This document shows, one piece after another, positions 1 through 11,800 of a stretch of 64,000 nt of DNA. The stretch's first letter is position 1. Each line of letters starts with the position of its first letter. The stretch is from Flabesymbios commensalis (taxonomy: Eukaryota > Annelida > Polychaeta > Terebellida > Flabelligeridae): assembly GCA_964017125.1 (NCBI GenBank), contig OZ024912.1, forward strand, positions 57,829,123-57,893,122, written 5' to 3'. The notes beneath the pieces are model-generated. The model saw only the letters and a program-made list of their open reading frames with translations, was not told where the DNA came from and did no database searches. The position numbers and the translations under genes are program-made.

Positions 1-1618
1 ACGGGTTAATGTGACTTTGGGTATTATCATACTCATAGTGACATCCAGGCTGCTGTCAATGTCACAGTGACATCCAGGCTGCTGTCAATGTCACAGTGAT
101 ATCCAGGCTGCTTTCAATGTCTCAGTGACATCCAGGCTGCTGTCAATGTCACAGTGATATCCAGGCTGCTGTCAATGTCACACTCACAGTGACATCCAGG
201 CTGCTGTCAATGTCATAGTGACATCCAGGCTGCTGTCATTTGTGTCAATGTCACAGTGACATCCATGCTGCTGTCAATGTCACAGTGACATCCAGGCTGC
301 TGTCAATGTCACAGTGACCTCCAGGCTGCTGTCAATGTCACAGTGACATCTATAGGCTGCTGTTATTGTCACAGTGACATCCAGGCTGCTGTCAATGTCA
401 CAGTGACATCAGGGCTGCTCTCAATGTCACAGTGACATCCAGGCTGCTATCAATATCACAGTGACATCCAGGCTGCTGTCAATGTCACAGTGACATCCAG
501 GCTGCTATCAATAGCACAGTGACATCCAGGCTGCTGTCAATGTCACAGTGACATCCAGGCTGCTGTCATTTGTGTCGATGTCACAGTGACATCCATGCTG
601 CTGTCAATGTCATAGTGACATCCAGGCTGTTCTCAATGTCACAGTGACATCCAGGCTACTGTAAATGTCACAGTGATATCCAGGCTGCTGTCAATGTCAC
701 AGTGACATCCAGCCTGCTGTCAATGTCACAGTGATATCTAGGCTGCTGTCAAAGTCACAGTGATATCCAGGCTGTTGGCAATGTCACAGTGATATCTAGG
801 CTGCTGTCAATGTCACAGTGACATCTAGGCTGCAGTCAATGACACAGTGACATCCAGGCTGCTTTCAATGTCACAGTGATATCCAGGCTGCTGTCAATTT
901 CACAGTGACATCCAGGCTGCTGTCAATGTCACAGTGACATCACCCAGGCTGCTGACAATGTCACAGTGACATCCAGGCTGCTGTCATTGTCACAGTGATG
1001 TCCAGGCTGCTGTCAATGTCACAGTGACATCCAGGCTGCTCTCAATGTCACAGTGATATCCAGTGATATCCAGGCTGCTGTCAATGTCAAAGTGGCATCC
1101 AGGCTGCTGTCACAGTGACATCCAAGCTGCTCTCAATGCCACAGTGACATTCAGGCTGCTCTCAATGTCACAGTGACATCATCCAGGCTGCTGTCAATGT
1201 CACAGTGATATCCAGGCTGCTGTCAATGTCACAGTGATATTCAGGCTGCTGTCAATGTCACAGTGCCATCCAGGCTGCTCTCAATGTCACAGTGATATCC
1301 AGTGACATCCAGGCTGCTGTCAATGTCGCAGAGACATCCAGGCTGCTTTCAATGTCACAGTGACATTCAGGCTGCTGTCAATGTTACAGTGATATTCAGG
1401 CTGCTGTCAATGTAACAGTGATATTCAGGCTGCTGTCAATGTTACAGTGATATTCAGGCTGCTGTCAATGTCACTTTGACATCCAGGCTTCTCTCAATGT
1501 CACAGTGCCATCCAGGCTGCTGTCAATGTCACTGTGACATCCAGGCTGTTGTCAATGTCACAGTGACATCCAGGCTGCTGTCAATGTCACAGTGAGATCC
1601 AGGCTGATGTCAATGTGT
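1..1618. repeat. 29-bp minisatellite array
   Basis: About 55 tandem copies of a unit near 29 bp, with core CCAGGCTGCTGTCAATGTC followed by ACAGTGACAT. Each unit contains the 13-bp inverted repeat TGTCACAGTGACA. The main variant changes GACAT to GATAT. A rare variant (CATTTGTGTC) appears at 237 and again at 567, both followed by a CCATGCTG unit, which shows a higher-order duplication of about 330 bp. The unit length is not a multiple of three, so this is not a coding repeat. The array may continue left of the window. Confidence 0.95.
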
Positions 1619-1620
1619 TT

Positions 1621-2489
1621 CTGAGAAACGCAGTGACCCAGCGGAAAACCAATCCCCTTTTGAATGGCTACTCAGTGAAATCAATGTTAGATCTATGGAC
1701 TACATAATTATCCAAAAATCAATGTGAACACAAGCCTTTACACAATTTTTAACCAATGTTGTGTTCAAGGCTTAGTTAATGTTCTATAAAAAATTCAAAC
1801 ATTTATCATGCACTTAGGCCAATAGTACATCGGGTTCTGCACCTAAATGTTACATGATAATGCTTGTCTGTCTATTTACTAGTTAGACATATTTATTATA
1901 AATTGGTCATTATGCTCACTAAATGTCTTTATTTTTTATTAGACATACAGTAATGTCTTCTCTTTTAAGATTGTTCTCTGAAGATGTGATGACAATCACT
2001 CGTTTAGTTTTGCCACATAAGTTTTAAAAAATTTCTAAATATGCTGTCGCAAATGAATAATTTTTATTTCCAGGCATTTTAGAATGCTATAAAAGTATAG
2101 TACTCAAGCTACTAGAATGATAGGTGCTGAACCATGGCCCAAAAGTTAACCATCTCTGAGATTTTCTTGCCCATGGGTTTATAATTGAGGAAAATATTGT
2201 AGGCCTACCTCAAATATGGGGGATTTTGTAAGTTTTTATCACCCATGATTTGAGCTGTGACCCCCATCATTTTAAATGGTCATATCTCAAAAACTATTTG
2301 AGCTACACAGCCAATATTTTGCTTGTCTCTCTGACTAAATTGTTTTGCCTACATTTTAGTGAAATATCCGCGAAAACATGTAATTTCGTCCATTTTCCAC
2401 CTGGATTCACCTGCAGGTTTGACACCATCGCAGGTGTGATTACAGTTAATCGTAAAAAATGTAGGCCTACTTGATGAATCAGTTAACCC
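1621..2489. other. Non-coding stretch beside the minisatellite
   Basis: No gene seen. Bases 1621-1680 resemble the GAAACGCAGTGAC element found whole at 60911-61047 and 28718-28912, so the minisatellite seems to abut or have grown in that element. The rest is AT-rich and contains two TAGGCCTA palindromes. Confidence 0.5.
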
Positions 2490-2738
2490 TTAACCCTTAA
2501 AGGGCTGAATTAATTTTGCATAAATCATGGAGACTAAAGGGTTTTAATCAATTCGAAATCATCACAAATGTCTTAGTCAGCTCTTTTTGATTCATTTGAA
2601 TATCTATGGTATGGGATTACGACCATTAGAAATATGTTTACTCTTACAGTGCGAGGATAGACTTTAGTCGTCGGAATCTGACGTCTACAGACGTCAGATT
2701 CTGACGACTAAAGTCTATCCCCGCTCTGTAAGGGTTAA
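2490..2738 (-). mobile_element. TTAA MITE, family P1
   Basis: Bounded by TTAACCC and GGGTTAA. Near one end lies a GACGTC-rich hairpin (TCTGACGTCTACAGACGTCA) followed by the characteristic TATCCCCGC. The other half carries the family block containing CATGGAGACTAAAGGG. TTAA target sites with CCC ends resemble piggyBac-type MITEs; Kolobok-type elements also use TTAA. No transposase is encoded. Confidence 0.8.
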
Positions 2739-3047
2739 AAATGGCTGACATGGGGGCCGCCATTTGTGTTTGCAAATGGCTGAGATAGGCCAAGAAACAA
2801 AATGGCGGCGCCTATGTCTGCCAATTTGCTAAACCAATCCGAGGTTGTGGTATCACTTCATGTAATGCATGAATGTAAATGAGATACATAAACGTTTTTC
2901 AAAGTCTTCATTCTATTGGTGACGGGATTTTTCAATAATTAATAAATTAAGATAAGTTTTAAACGGCTCTTTTCTCTGTAAACCGTTTGGATTCAAAGCC
3001 AGAATTTGTGGAATGTTCCAGGGACTCCAGTGGACAAAGGGGTTATT

Positions 3048-3295
3048 TTAACCCTTAGAGCACTGAGCCAAGAAATTTACATTTTTAGTCACTTGAAGTT
3101 GTGTCTCGCTACCGCGATCCACAACTTCAAGTGACTACAAATTAGTTTAATTTGCAAAATCAAGTTTGAAATGTATCTGATTATCACAGATTTGAGACAT
3201 ATTTAATTTTTAAAACCTGGTTAAACAAGACAATTAAACCAGGAGAAAACAATACTGTTGACATCAGGGTTAAGGTCACCAGTGGTGAAAGGTTA
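3048..3295 (+). mobile_element. TTAA MITE, family E
   Basis: Starts TTAACCCTTAGAGCACTGA and carries the shared hairpin, with arms GAAGTTGTGTCTCGC and GCGATCCACAACTTC. Its right-hand TTAA is shared with a short P1-like copy that follows. Confidence 0.7.
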
Positions 3296-3416
3296 AAGCG
3301 CTGAAATACTTTTATTCCTTTTCTTCCTTATTTCTTTATTATTCTGAAAATGCAGGAATCGACTTGTGACGTCTACAGACGTCAGATTGTAGTCGGTCCC
3401 CCAGCTCAAAGGGTTA
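3292..3416 (-). mobile_element. Shortened P1 MITE copy
   Basis: About 125 bp. It keeps the GACGTCTACAGACGTCAGAT hairpin and both AAGGG-type ends but lacks most of the family interior. It shares its left TTAA with the family E copy before it. Confidence 0.55.
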
Positions 3417-3940
3417 TATACTGGTGGTAGGACTGCCTCTTACCATGCTTACCACTTTTCTCTGAGGTTAAAGTTTCTCTGACAGATTTTTGATAAGATT
3501 TGAAGATAGTGATGACCGTGTGCTGGTCTGGATTTCTCTCCAATCTAATCAGCTTGAGTTGTAAATGATGTATGAGCTGGGACATCGAAAAAATAATCTT
3601 GTGGTTGGGATCCAGAAAGATTTGTCCTTCTTTGAATATATCAGTATCTAGGCCTACCATTGCACTAAATTAATGAAAGTGACATCTATGATCAATATAT
3701 TTTATTTTTTTGGTTACCAGGGTGAAATACTAGAGGGATTCAGAGAGACAGTAAACTGAGAAGTTTGTGACTGACATTTGAGAACTTGTGTTTGCCCATC
3801 ATAACAATGTGACAATAATGACTGGTAGGTCCTACTCTTCACCTGTTAACATGCTTAATTACACTCTCCTATATATACTGCATGTTCAATGGATCTTTTT
3901 GAAAATAATTGTTTGTATGTTAGGAGTCCCCTTAACGCTT

Positions 3941-4490
3941 CAACCCTTTCAACATTTTCAAAGCCTGAATTTACCATTGTCATCTTCATCCACTACAAGC
4001 CACGGCAATTCTCGACTTGTAGTGGATGAAGATGATTTGATGTGGGTGAAAAAGTAAAGAATATTACCATGTATTGGTAAACCAGTTTCATGGAAATTTT
4101 CATTCGAAAACCTTTGGTAAGTCTGCTTTCAGGGATGTACGATGATGCTTGAACCCTTAGAACGATGAATTAATTTTGCATAAGTCATGGAGACCAAAGG
4201 GTTTTAATCAATTCAAAACCATCCTAAATGTCTTAGTTAGCTCTTTCTGATTCATTTGAATACCTATGTTATGGGTCTACGGCCACTATAAATCTTTTTA
4301 CTCTTACAGTGGGGGGATTGAAGTTTAGACGTCAGAATCTGACGTCTACAGACGTCAGATTCTGACGATTAAAGGCTGTCCCTGTGCTGTAACTTAAGCA
4401 AATTTGCCACATTGTACATTAAAGATTAAAGCATGTACATTAAAGCAAACTGGCTTACAGTGTAAGGGTTAATGCTTCGTGAGGGCTTAA
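3941..4490 (+). mobile_element. TTAA MITE family C, interrupted by P1 and abutted by D
   Basis: The left part has the family C hairpin (CATCCACTACAAGCC with CTTGTAGTGGATGAAG) and the C interior up to GATGATGCTT. A P1 copy (about 4150-4472) then interrupts, and the C sequence resumes as TTAATGCTTCGTGAGGGC before the TTAA where family D begins. The join matches insertion into a TTAA inside C. This nesting is direct support for TTAA target specificity. Confidence 0.75.
4150..4472 (-). mobile_element. P1 MITE nested in family C
   Basis: Carries the P1 hairpin GACGTCTACAGACGTCAGAT and ends GTAAGGGTTAA. About 80 bp of extra AT-rich sequence with a duplicated GTACATTAAAG lies between the hairpin and the right end. 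Confidence 0.65.
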
Positions 4491-4734
4491 CCCTTGTCCT
4501 GCTGAATTGCTTCAATTGTATTTTTCGTCATTTGAAGCTGGAATTGCTAACGCAATTTCCAGCTTCAAATGACGAAAAATGTTACTATTTATGAATAATA
4601 GACATGTCTTAAATTAAATTATTGGATCTACTAAGCATCTACTAAAAACTATTTTATCAAAATTAAGTGATATTTGTATTGATCTAAAACATCCTTAACC
4701 CCGTATACATCCGGGCACAGCATGACAAGGGTAA
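4487..4734 (+). mobile_element. TTAA MITE, family D
   Basis: TTAACCCTTGTCCTGCTG at the left and CAGCATGACAAGGGTAA at the right form imperfect terminal inverted repeats. A near-perfect hairpin lies inside (CATTTGAAGCTGGAATTGC and its complement). Confidence 0.75.
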
Positions 4735-4990
4735 GTATGAATCACGTCTATAACCGTTTTCAGCTTTTTTTATTTGCTCTTTAAACAAGACAATTTGTAG
4801 GAGAAATAAATATTAAATTTGTCAGATTGACATATGTTTTGATTCAAATTGTACAAATCTAAGTAATTTTTACTCACTTCAAGTTGTGGGTCCCGGTAGC
4901 GAGACACAACTTGAAGTGAGTGAAAATGTAACTTTTATAACTATGTGATTTCAGGTTTGAGCTAGGTGGGTAATTATGGTTCGTTGTGTA
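4735..4990 (-). mobile_element. E/F-type MITE remnant
   Basis: Contains the shared hairpin in reverse orientation (AAGTTGTGGGTCCCGGTAGC, then GAGACACAACTTGAAGTG). Its ends are too decayed to place exactly. Confidence 0.45.
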
Positions 4991-5211
4991 AGCATTTAGA
5001 GAACCCAATGCAATGGCATGTGATGTATGTTTATCATCATATTTCAACATCTGGTCAACGTCTGGTGCAGCGTAAGCTGAATTTTGAGCCCTGATAGCCA
5101 ATACAGTTTTAAGAAAGTTTAAAACCAATGAAAATATCTCAGAAATTGGCAATTCCAGCTTCAAATGAAAGAGAAATGCTATGTATATATTCAGCAGCAT
5201 TTTCATTAAAG

Positions 5212-5437
5212 TTAACCCTTACAGCGCGGGGATCGACCTACAGACGTCAGATTCTGACGACTAAAGTCGATCCCCACATTGTAAGGGTAAAAAAATTTCT
5301 AATGGCTGTAGACCCATAACATAGGTATTCAAATGAATCGGAAAGAACTGAATAAGACATTTAGGATGATTTCAAATTGAAAAAACCCCTTTGGTTTCCA
5401 TAAATTTCTTTAAAAAATTCCGCGCTTTAAGGGTTAA
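5212..5437 (+). mobile_element. TTAA MITE, family P1
   Basis: TTAACCCTTACAGCGCGGGG at the left and CGCGCTTTAAGGGTTAA at the right, with the GACGTC hairpin shortened. Its right TTAA is also the left TTAA of the next element. Confidence 0.8.
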
Positions 5438-5669
5438 TCCTTTTACTGCTGCTCACAACTATTTTCCTTTTTTATCTGAATATTAGTCGAACAAATCACT
5501 GTTATTGGGAATGAAATGTGTGATAAACATCAAGATTTGCAAATATGTGTGCCCACATTAAACAAATATGAGTAATTTTCAACCAGTTGAAGTTGTGGGT
5601 CGCGTTAGCGAGACACAACTTCAAGTGGCTAAAAATTTAAATAAATTAACGTAGCAGGATAGGGGTTAA
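5434..5669 (+). mobile_element. TTAA MITE, family F
   Basis: Left end TTAATCCTTTTACTGCTG and right end GCAGGATAGGGGTTAA. The interior has the family block around GGGAATGAAATG and the shared hairpin (GTTGTGGGTCGCGTTAGCGA, then GACACAACTTC). Confidence 0.75.
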
Positions 5670-5874
5670 CATGGTTAACATGGTTAAGACATAATTGAAC
5701 TGACTGTACAAAATAAATCATGTTTAGAAAACCATGTAATTATATTAAATTAATATGGAATTATATTAATGTTACTCATTTTACTTATTGTAGCAGAATC
5801 AAAGGGATATAGCATTTTGCACATAGCGCTACCTGCTACCGTTTGTCTGCTTCCAAGTTTATTTTATAAATATT

Positions 5875-8800
5875 ATGGTAATTATTGTTGCAGCGTCAAG
5901 TACATACAGCAATTTGCCCATAGTACTGATACTGCTACCTTGTGCATGGAGTCTACTTCCGAGCTTGACGGAACAGTTCACTCAACATCATCCATCAGAA
6001 TGTGATCCCTTTCAATCTATTTGTGTGGCCTGTGATGTGGGAACTTACGCCAACAGTAGTGAGTGTGTGGCTTGGTGTCATGCCCAGCAAACACGATAAG
6101 CTAGACCAATGCAGATTTAATGTTGGGCCAATGTCGCAGATGGCGGGCCAATGTTAAATCGGCATTGGTTTAATGTGTCATGTTTGCTGGGATAACCTTG
6201 GGAGTATACTTTGTAAGTGACATTGTGTGACTTTGGAAACTTTGTGAAGTGGCTCTCACAATAATAATATTATACTCCCAGGTACGTGATGTAGCTCTAT
6301 AAGATTCTTATAAGCGTAGGGGTTAAACATTGCATTGTGTTTACTAATTAATTATAACATTTCCCATGCAGGAAACAAATAGGGAGTAATTTTAATTGGA
6401 TGTCAAGAAACATAAGTATCTCACTTTTTATTAGCACGTGAAATAACAGGTGAACGTTTCAATTACTAAAGATTGTGCTATAAGTGTTGAATACCCATTT
6501 GAATATATAATCTTCAAAAACATACTTTGAATTGCCGATAAAATCAATAAAGTGGATAATTTGCTTGTACATATCAAAACATACAAATGGGTCTAAAAAT
6601 ATGATCCAATACTAGTTAAAATATGCCATGCAATATACACGTCACGCTATGTAATCTATGTTTATATTTTAATTTTTTAAGGTTTACAACAATGTCAATG
6701 TTGTCAAGCTATTGGTTATTGTGAGCTAAAAGTTGATAATGCAAGTCACATTAGCAGTGAATGCACTCCATGTCAATCAGGAGCCTACCAAGACAAACCC
6801 ATGCAAGATCAATGTATCAAGTGTCGCGAAGGCCATCATTCCAGGTTATTTCTCTCATTAAATTTGAGACCTAGCTTAGAAATGTACCCATATTATCAAA
6901 TTGCAGCCATTAAAATTAGCGGTGTCTTTACTAAACAACAGGGCTGCATATTTACACTCCAAGATACAGTAAGTAATGTAAGAAACGCTGATGTATATAT
7001 AATATATGAAGATTGTCCTTTTAGAAGTTGGTGTTTATTACAAAAAAAAAAAAAAATACTTCACCAGTTTTCTCATGCTTGGAAATAACCATGTAATTAA
7101 AAAAAACTATATATGATATATCAAATAAATGATATATCAAATGAATTAGCAAATTCATGTGCCTAGTTCAATATCTGTTGTTGTGTGGCAAAATGCTACA
7201 ACAGTGAGGTAGGCCTAATTTTTTTACTTTGTAAACTTATATAGTGAAATCTCTTTCATTTTAGTGAAAATGGCAGCAAAAAATGTGAGAAATGTTCTCC
7301 TGGCAGTTTCAGCAATGACACAGGTCTAGCGGACTGCTATCTGTGCTCCCCTGGTGAGTCCTATCTTAACCCTTGTCCTGCTGGACTCGTATATATACAG
7401 TTTCAAGCATTTCAAAACCAAATAATATGTCACTGAAATGGATAATATCGTTTGTGGTTAATACTCAGTTAGGCAAATAATGAAAATTTTTAAAAGATGT
7501 ATATTTTCAAAAAATAAAAATAATTTTCATCATTTGAAGCTGGAAATTGCATAACTAGCAATTCTAGCTTCCAGAGTATGATTTTCTATTATTTAAACTC
7601 AAATTAAATTGGGCCTACTTATATTTTTTTGTTTCAGAAAAGATCGCTATAATAAACAATCAAGCCTTTGTTTTTAAGGTGCGCTATTGCACCTTCATTC
7701 GTGTACAATTTTGTACCTAATATTTGCTCCCATCAATCAGCTTCAGTGAAAGTAATAAAGACCACATGTGAATAACCCCCACGGGTTGCAAAACTAAGAA
7801 CTGCCATCTACTGCACTCCAGCAAGGCCTGAATAAAATAATTAAATAGTTTAACTTTCTTTATTTTGCATGCACTAATAGGCCTACAATTTGTTCGAAAA
7901 GTGTACTTTAAGCATTTGAAGTTCCATGTTTCTTTGAGTCAATTGTTTTGATATATATTGAGAGTCAAATTTGCCTAAACCCAACAGTTTTATATTTTTT
8001 GTCATGTTGAAGGTCAATTTGCTCAGGAAAAGGGTGCTATAGAATGTCAGTCCTGTGAAGTTGGCTCTTTTTGCAAGTAGGTTAACCCTTACAACGCTGA
8101 AATATTCTTGTACAAACCATGGAGACCAAAGGTTGTTTTCAATTTGAAATCATCATAAATGTCTTAAGTTAACTCTTTCCGCTTCAGTTGAATACCTATG
8201 TTATCTAGGGTCATTATAATTTTTCTAAATTTTCTCAGCGAGGGGATCGTCTATAGACGTCAGATTTTGACGTCTAAAGCTGGTACCCGTGCTAAAAGGG
8301 TTAATAAGTCAAAGATACAGAACTTTATAAATCAAAATCTATTATTTTAGATCACTTTTTCCTGAGCATATTCTATTTTAACATAAATATGTCACCATTA
8401 TTAACTTAATTTTTATAAGGTTATCTGGTTATAAGTTATTGAATACAGTGTGTCAGGTTTATCATGGACATTGCGAAGTATTTTTTAATAATAAAACTTA
8501 TATTTTTGTGTCGCCATATAAATACTACAGACATTCATTTTTATCCCTTCTAGGACAAAATAATATGATTGTAATTTTCACCCACTTGAAGACCCACAGC
8601 TTCCAGTTGATGAAAATTACTTCCAATAGTTCAAATGTATCCAAAATTTACCATTTTTCTCATTAGCCTAATTTTAACCTCAAAAAACAGGTATTTGATT
8701 CCCTAATAAAGTTAAAAGGGTTAAGCCCTTTTAAATGTTCACTAGAGACAAGCTGACATACTTTCTAAAAATATTTGTTAAAAAAATTAAGGACCATGTT

Positions 8801-11800
8801 CTTGTAATTTAGACAAATTGTATATTGTCCTTTAGTCTTCAGTGTGATTGTGTTTTATGTTTTTGAGACCTCATGACTAAGTTGACATAACTTGCAACTT
8901 CTTATGAGAACGTTTCATCTTGCCTGTAATCACAGCCAATGATATGTATGATAATGTAATTGCTGTATATAGCATAATATAAAATCCTGTTGTAAAAAGA
9001 TTTTGAATTTAATTTAAAAAAATGATTACCAATTCATAACTAAGCTATGTTTTCCATCTATCAGTCATACAGGTTGTAAAAGTTGCTCAGCTTGCCCTGC
9101 AGGACAACAGTCTAATACCACAGCTTCTACTGAATGTAGTCTGTGTGCAAAAGGTAAACACATGTTTTGTAGAACTCTAGAAATTCCCTTTTTATTTTTT
9201 ATCCCCTTTTATGTCATAACTCTCAATTATTTGATAAATGTTTCCCATTTGTGTGACAGATGTTGGGGCCTCTAGGCATTCTTATTTAGGATAACTGTAT
9301 GGCTAACAGTAATGTAATATGGTGATACTGGGAACATTTCTACTGATCATAATTAATGACATTGTTATAGTTTGTGGATTTGCATGTCACTGCTTTAGTG
9401 AATATTTGCAGGAATGTGCAAGAATGAGAGCAGTCTCTCACAATGTAAGAATTGTGCAGCTGGGCATTACCAGAACGCGACTGGGCAATCTGAATGCTTG
9501 GAATGCTCTCCTGGAACCTGCTGCTCGTAAGTGATTCATTTTATCAAGTCAACTTTTATAATCCTGTCTGTGATGGAATGAGGTTACCTTAGGCTGCCCT
9601 GCGATAAATTCACGGAGTGAAATTAGAGGTGAAACCATTCTGGCCTCACATGTTTGTAATTATGTCATTTTGGCGCAAATGGTGAAATATAATTTTTAAA
9701 TAATAATAATCACAGGGACATTGTTGACTGGCAATTCCTATTTTAACTCTTGAACAGTTAAATTTTTGACATTTAAAAAAAATTGGAAACATGATTGCTA
9801 ACAAAATTTTCATCTTTGAATTCTTAAGAAAATACATGCCGCCTAGATGATAACAAACAATAATGCCCTGTGTCAAATACATGTAGAATTGATCTGGAAA
9901 TTACGTCATGTTATTACATGTATTATGTGGACTTTCCCTCAGATCAATGGGCTGTACGGAATGTGTAGAATGTGATTCTGGATATTACAGTAACACGTCA
10001 GCCTCTCATCTGTGTAAACCATGCATCAATGGTTAGTATTTGCCCAGATGTTGAACCAGTTTTGTAATTTATGGAGAGTAAAATTTCAGGTATTAGTAAT
10101 TCCTTTAACCTGAAATTTACATTATTTCCCTTTTTTTCAACACATAATTTAAAATCGCTCATAAAGTCTTTCCCATCTTTCTTTGGAGTAATTGACAACA
10201 GCTTCTTCCTGACAATCAGGATTTTTTTTAAATTTTCATAGAAAGAAATAGAATAACTGCCCACAAATTCACTAAGAGTTAAGACTTACGTACAGTAGTA
10301 GTTGATTTTTTACAACAAATAATTTTGATCACATTGGCTTACATCTACTTTAGTGAAGAACAACAAATAAAATAATATATTATTTGTTTCCAGGGACTTA
10401 CCAGCCTGATGGTGGACAGACAGACTGCAAACCATGTGAAGCTGGCACTGAAGCCAGGTAAATGGAGATTTTTTATACATTATATATTGAATAATTTGAT
10501 GCCATATTTTATTATTTGCAAAAGTTGCAAAAGACAATTTAATTTAACCCTTGTGCTGCTAGGACCGTATATATAGGGTTTCAAGCATGTTTTAGATCGA
10601 TAGAAATATTACTAAATTTGATAAAATAGTTTTGGTAGATGCTCAGTTAATCCAATAATTAAAACTGAAGCTGGAAATTGTGCTAGCAATTTCATCTTCA
10701 AATGTATAAAATAATAGATAAAACATTTCAGCAGCACAAGGGTTATCTACTCGTACTGGAATTTTATCCAATTGCAACTCTCTGTGAGCTTTGGATTCAT
10801 ACAGTAATTTCGTATGAAAATCACCCTAGTACAAAACATGTTCATCTACGGTAGTTACCGGTAATGCCTATTTAATGTTTGTAAAACTCTTGAAGTTATA
10901 CAAAAAAACCCTTTCAAGCCTGAATTTACCATTGTCATCTTCATCCACTACAAGCCGCGAATTGCTGTCGCAATTCTCGACTTGTAGTGGATGAAAATGA
11001 TTTGAAGTGGGTGAGAAATTGCCATGTATTGGTAAACTAGTTTCATGAAAATTTTCATTCTAAAACCCCTAGTTGTAGGAAAATTAAGTCTGATTTCAGG
11101 GATGTAAAATGCTTTAATGCATCATGAGGGCTTAAAGGGTTAAGGAAGTTGTGTCTCAATTCCACAACCTACAACTTGGAATGGATTAAAACATTGGGCT
11201 ATCTAGCAGATTTAGTGGCCATTCCTCCTTCAATTTTTTTGTTTGAAGGACAAATGAGAAAGTGAAAAATAGCTATAGCCTTAGACTTGATCAGCACTTT
11301 AACCCTTTAACCTCCGATCCCTATTATATTCGGTTCCCCATTTCTTTGTTAACACATCCCGTACCACCTTTTAAACATGTCAAAAGATAAAACGAGACAT
11401 CAATCAGCAAGAGCTGAAAACAGTTGACCTCCATTTGATCAAATCTGAATAATTTTCACTCACTTAAAGTTGTGGATCGCGTTAGCGAGACACAACTACA
11501 AGTGAGTGAAAATTTAAATTAATAATTTGGCGGTTAAAGGGTTAAAAGGTTAAATTAATTTATGTAAAATCAAGCTACATTGTGCTTTTATACATGGGTG
11601 CTTACTTGATTCCAGTGCCAATTCAAACACCATCAGCGCAATTATAGCATTCATAGGGTCAGTCCTGACCTGTTACAGCTGTCTTTCACACCTATATCGC
11701 GAGCAGAAGTGACAGTATTATTATCATATTTAAAAGAGTGACTATACATGCAGGTGGTTAATGAGAGCCTGTCATTTTCTAAGCGACTTGGTGCTGAAAA

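Noticed and set aside
1-1618. CRISPR-like array
   Set aside because: Units are contiguous without unique spacers, and the genome is eukaryotic.
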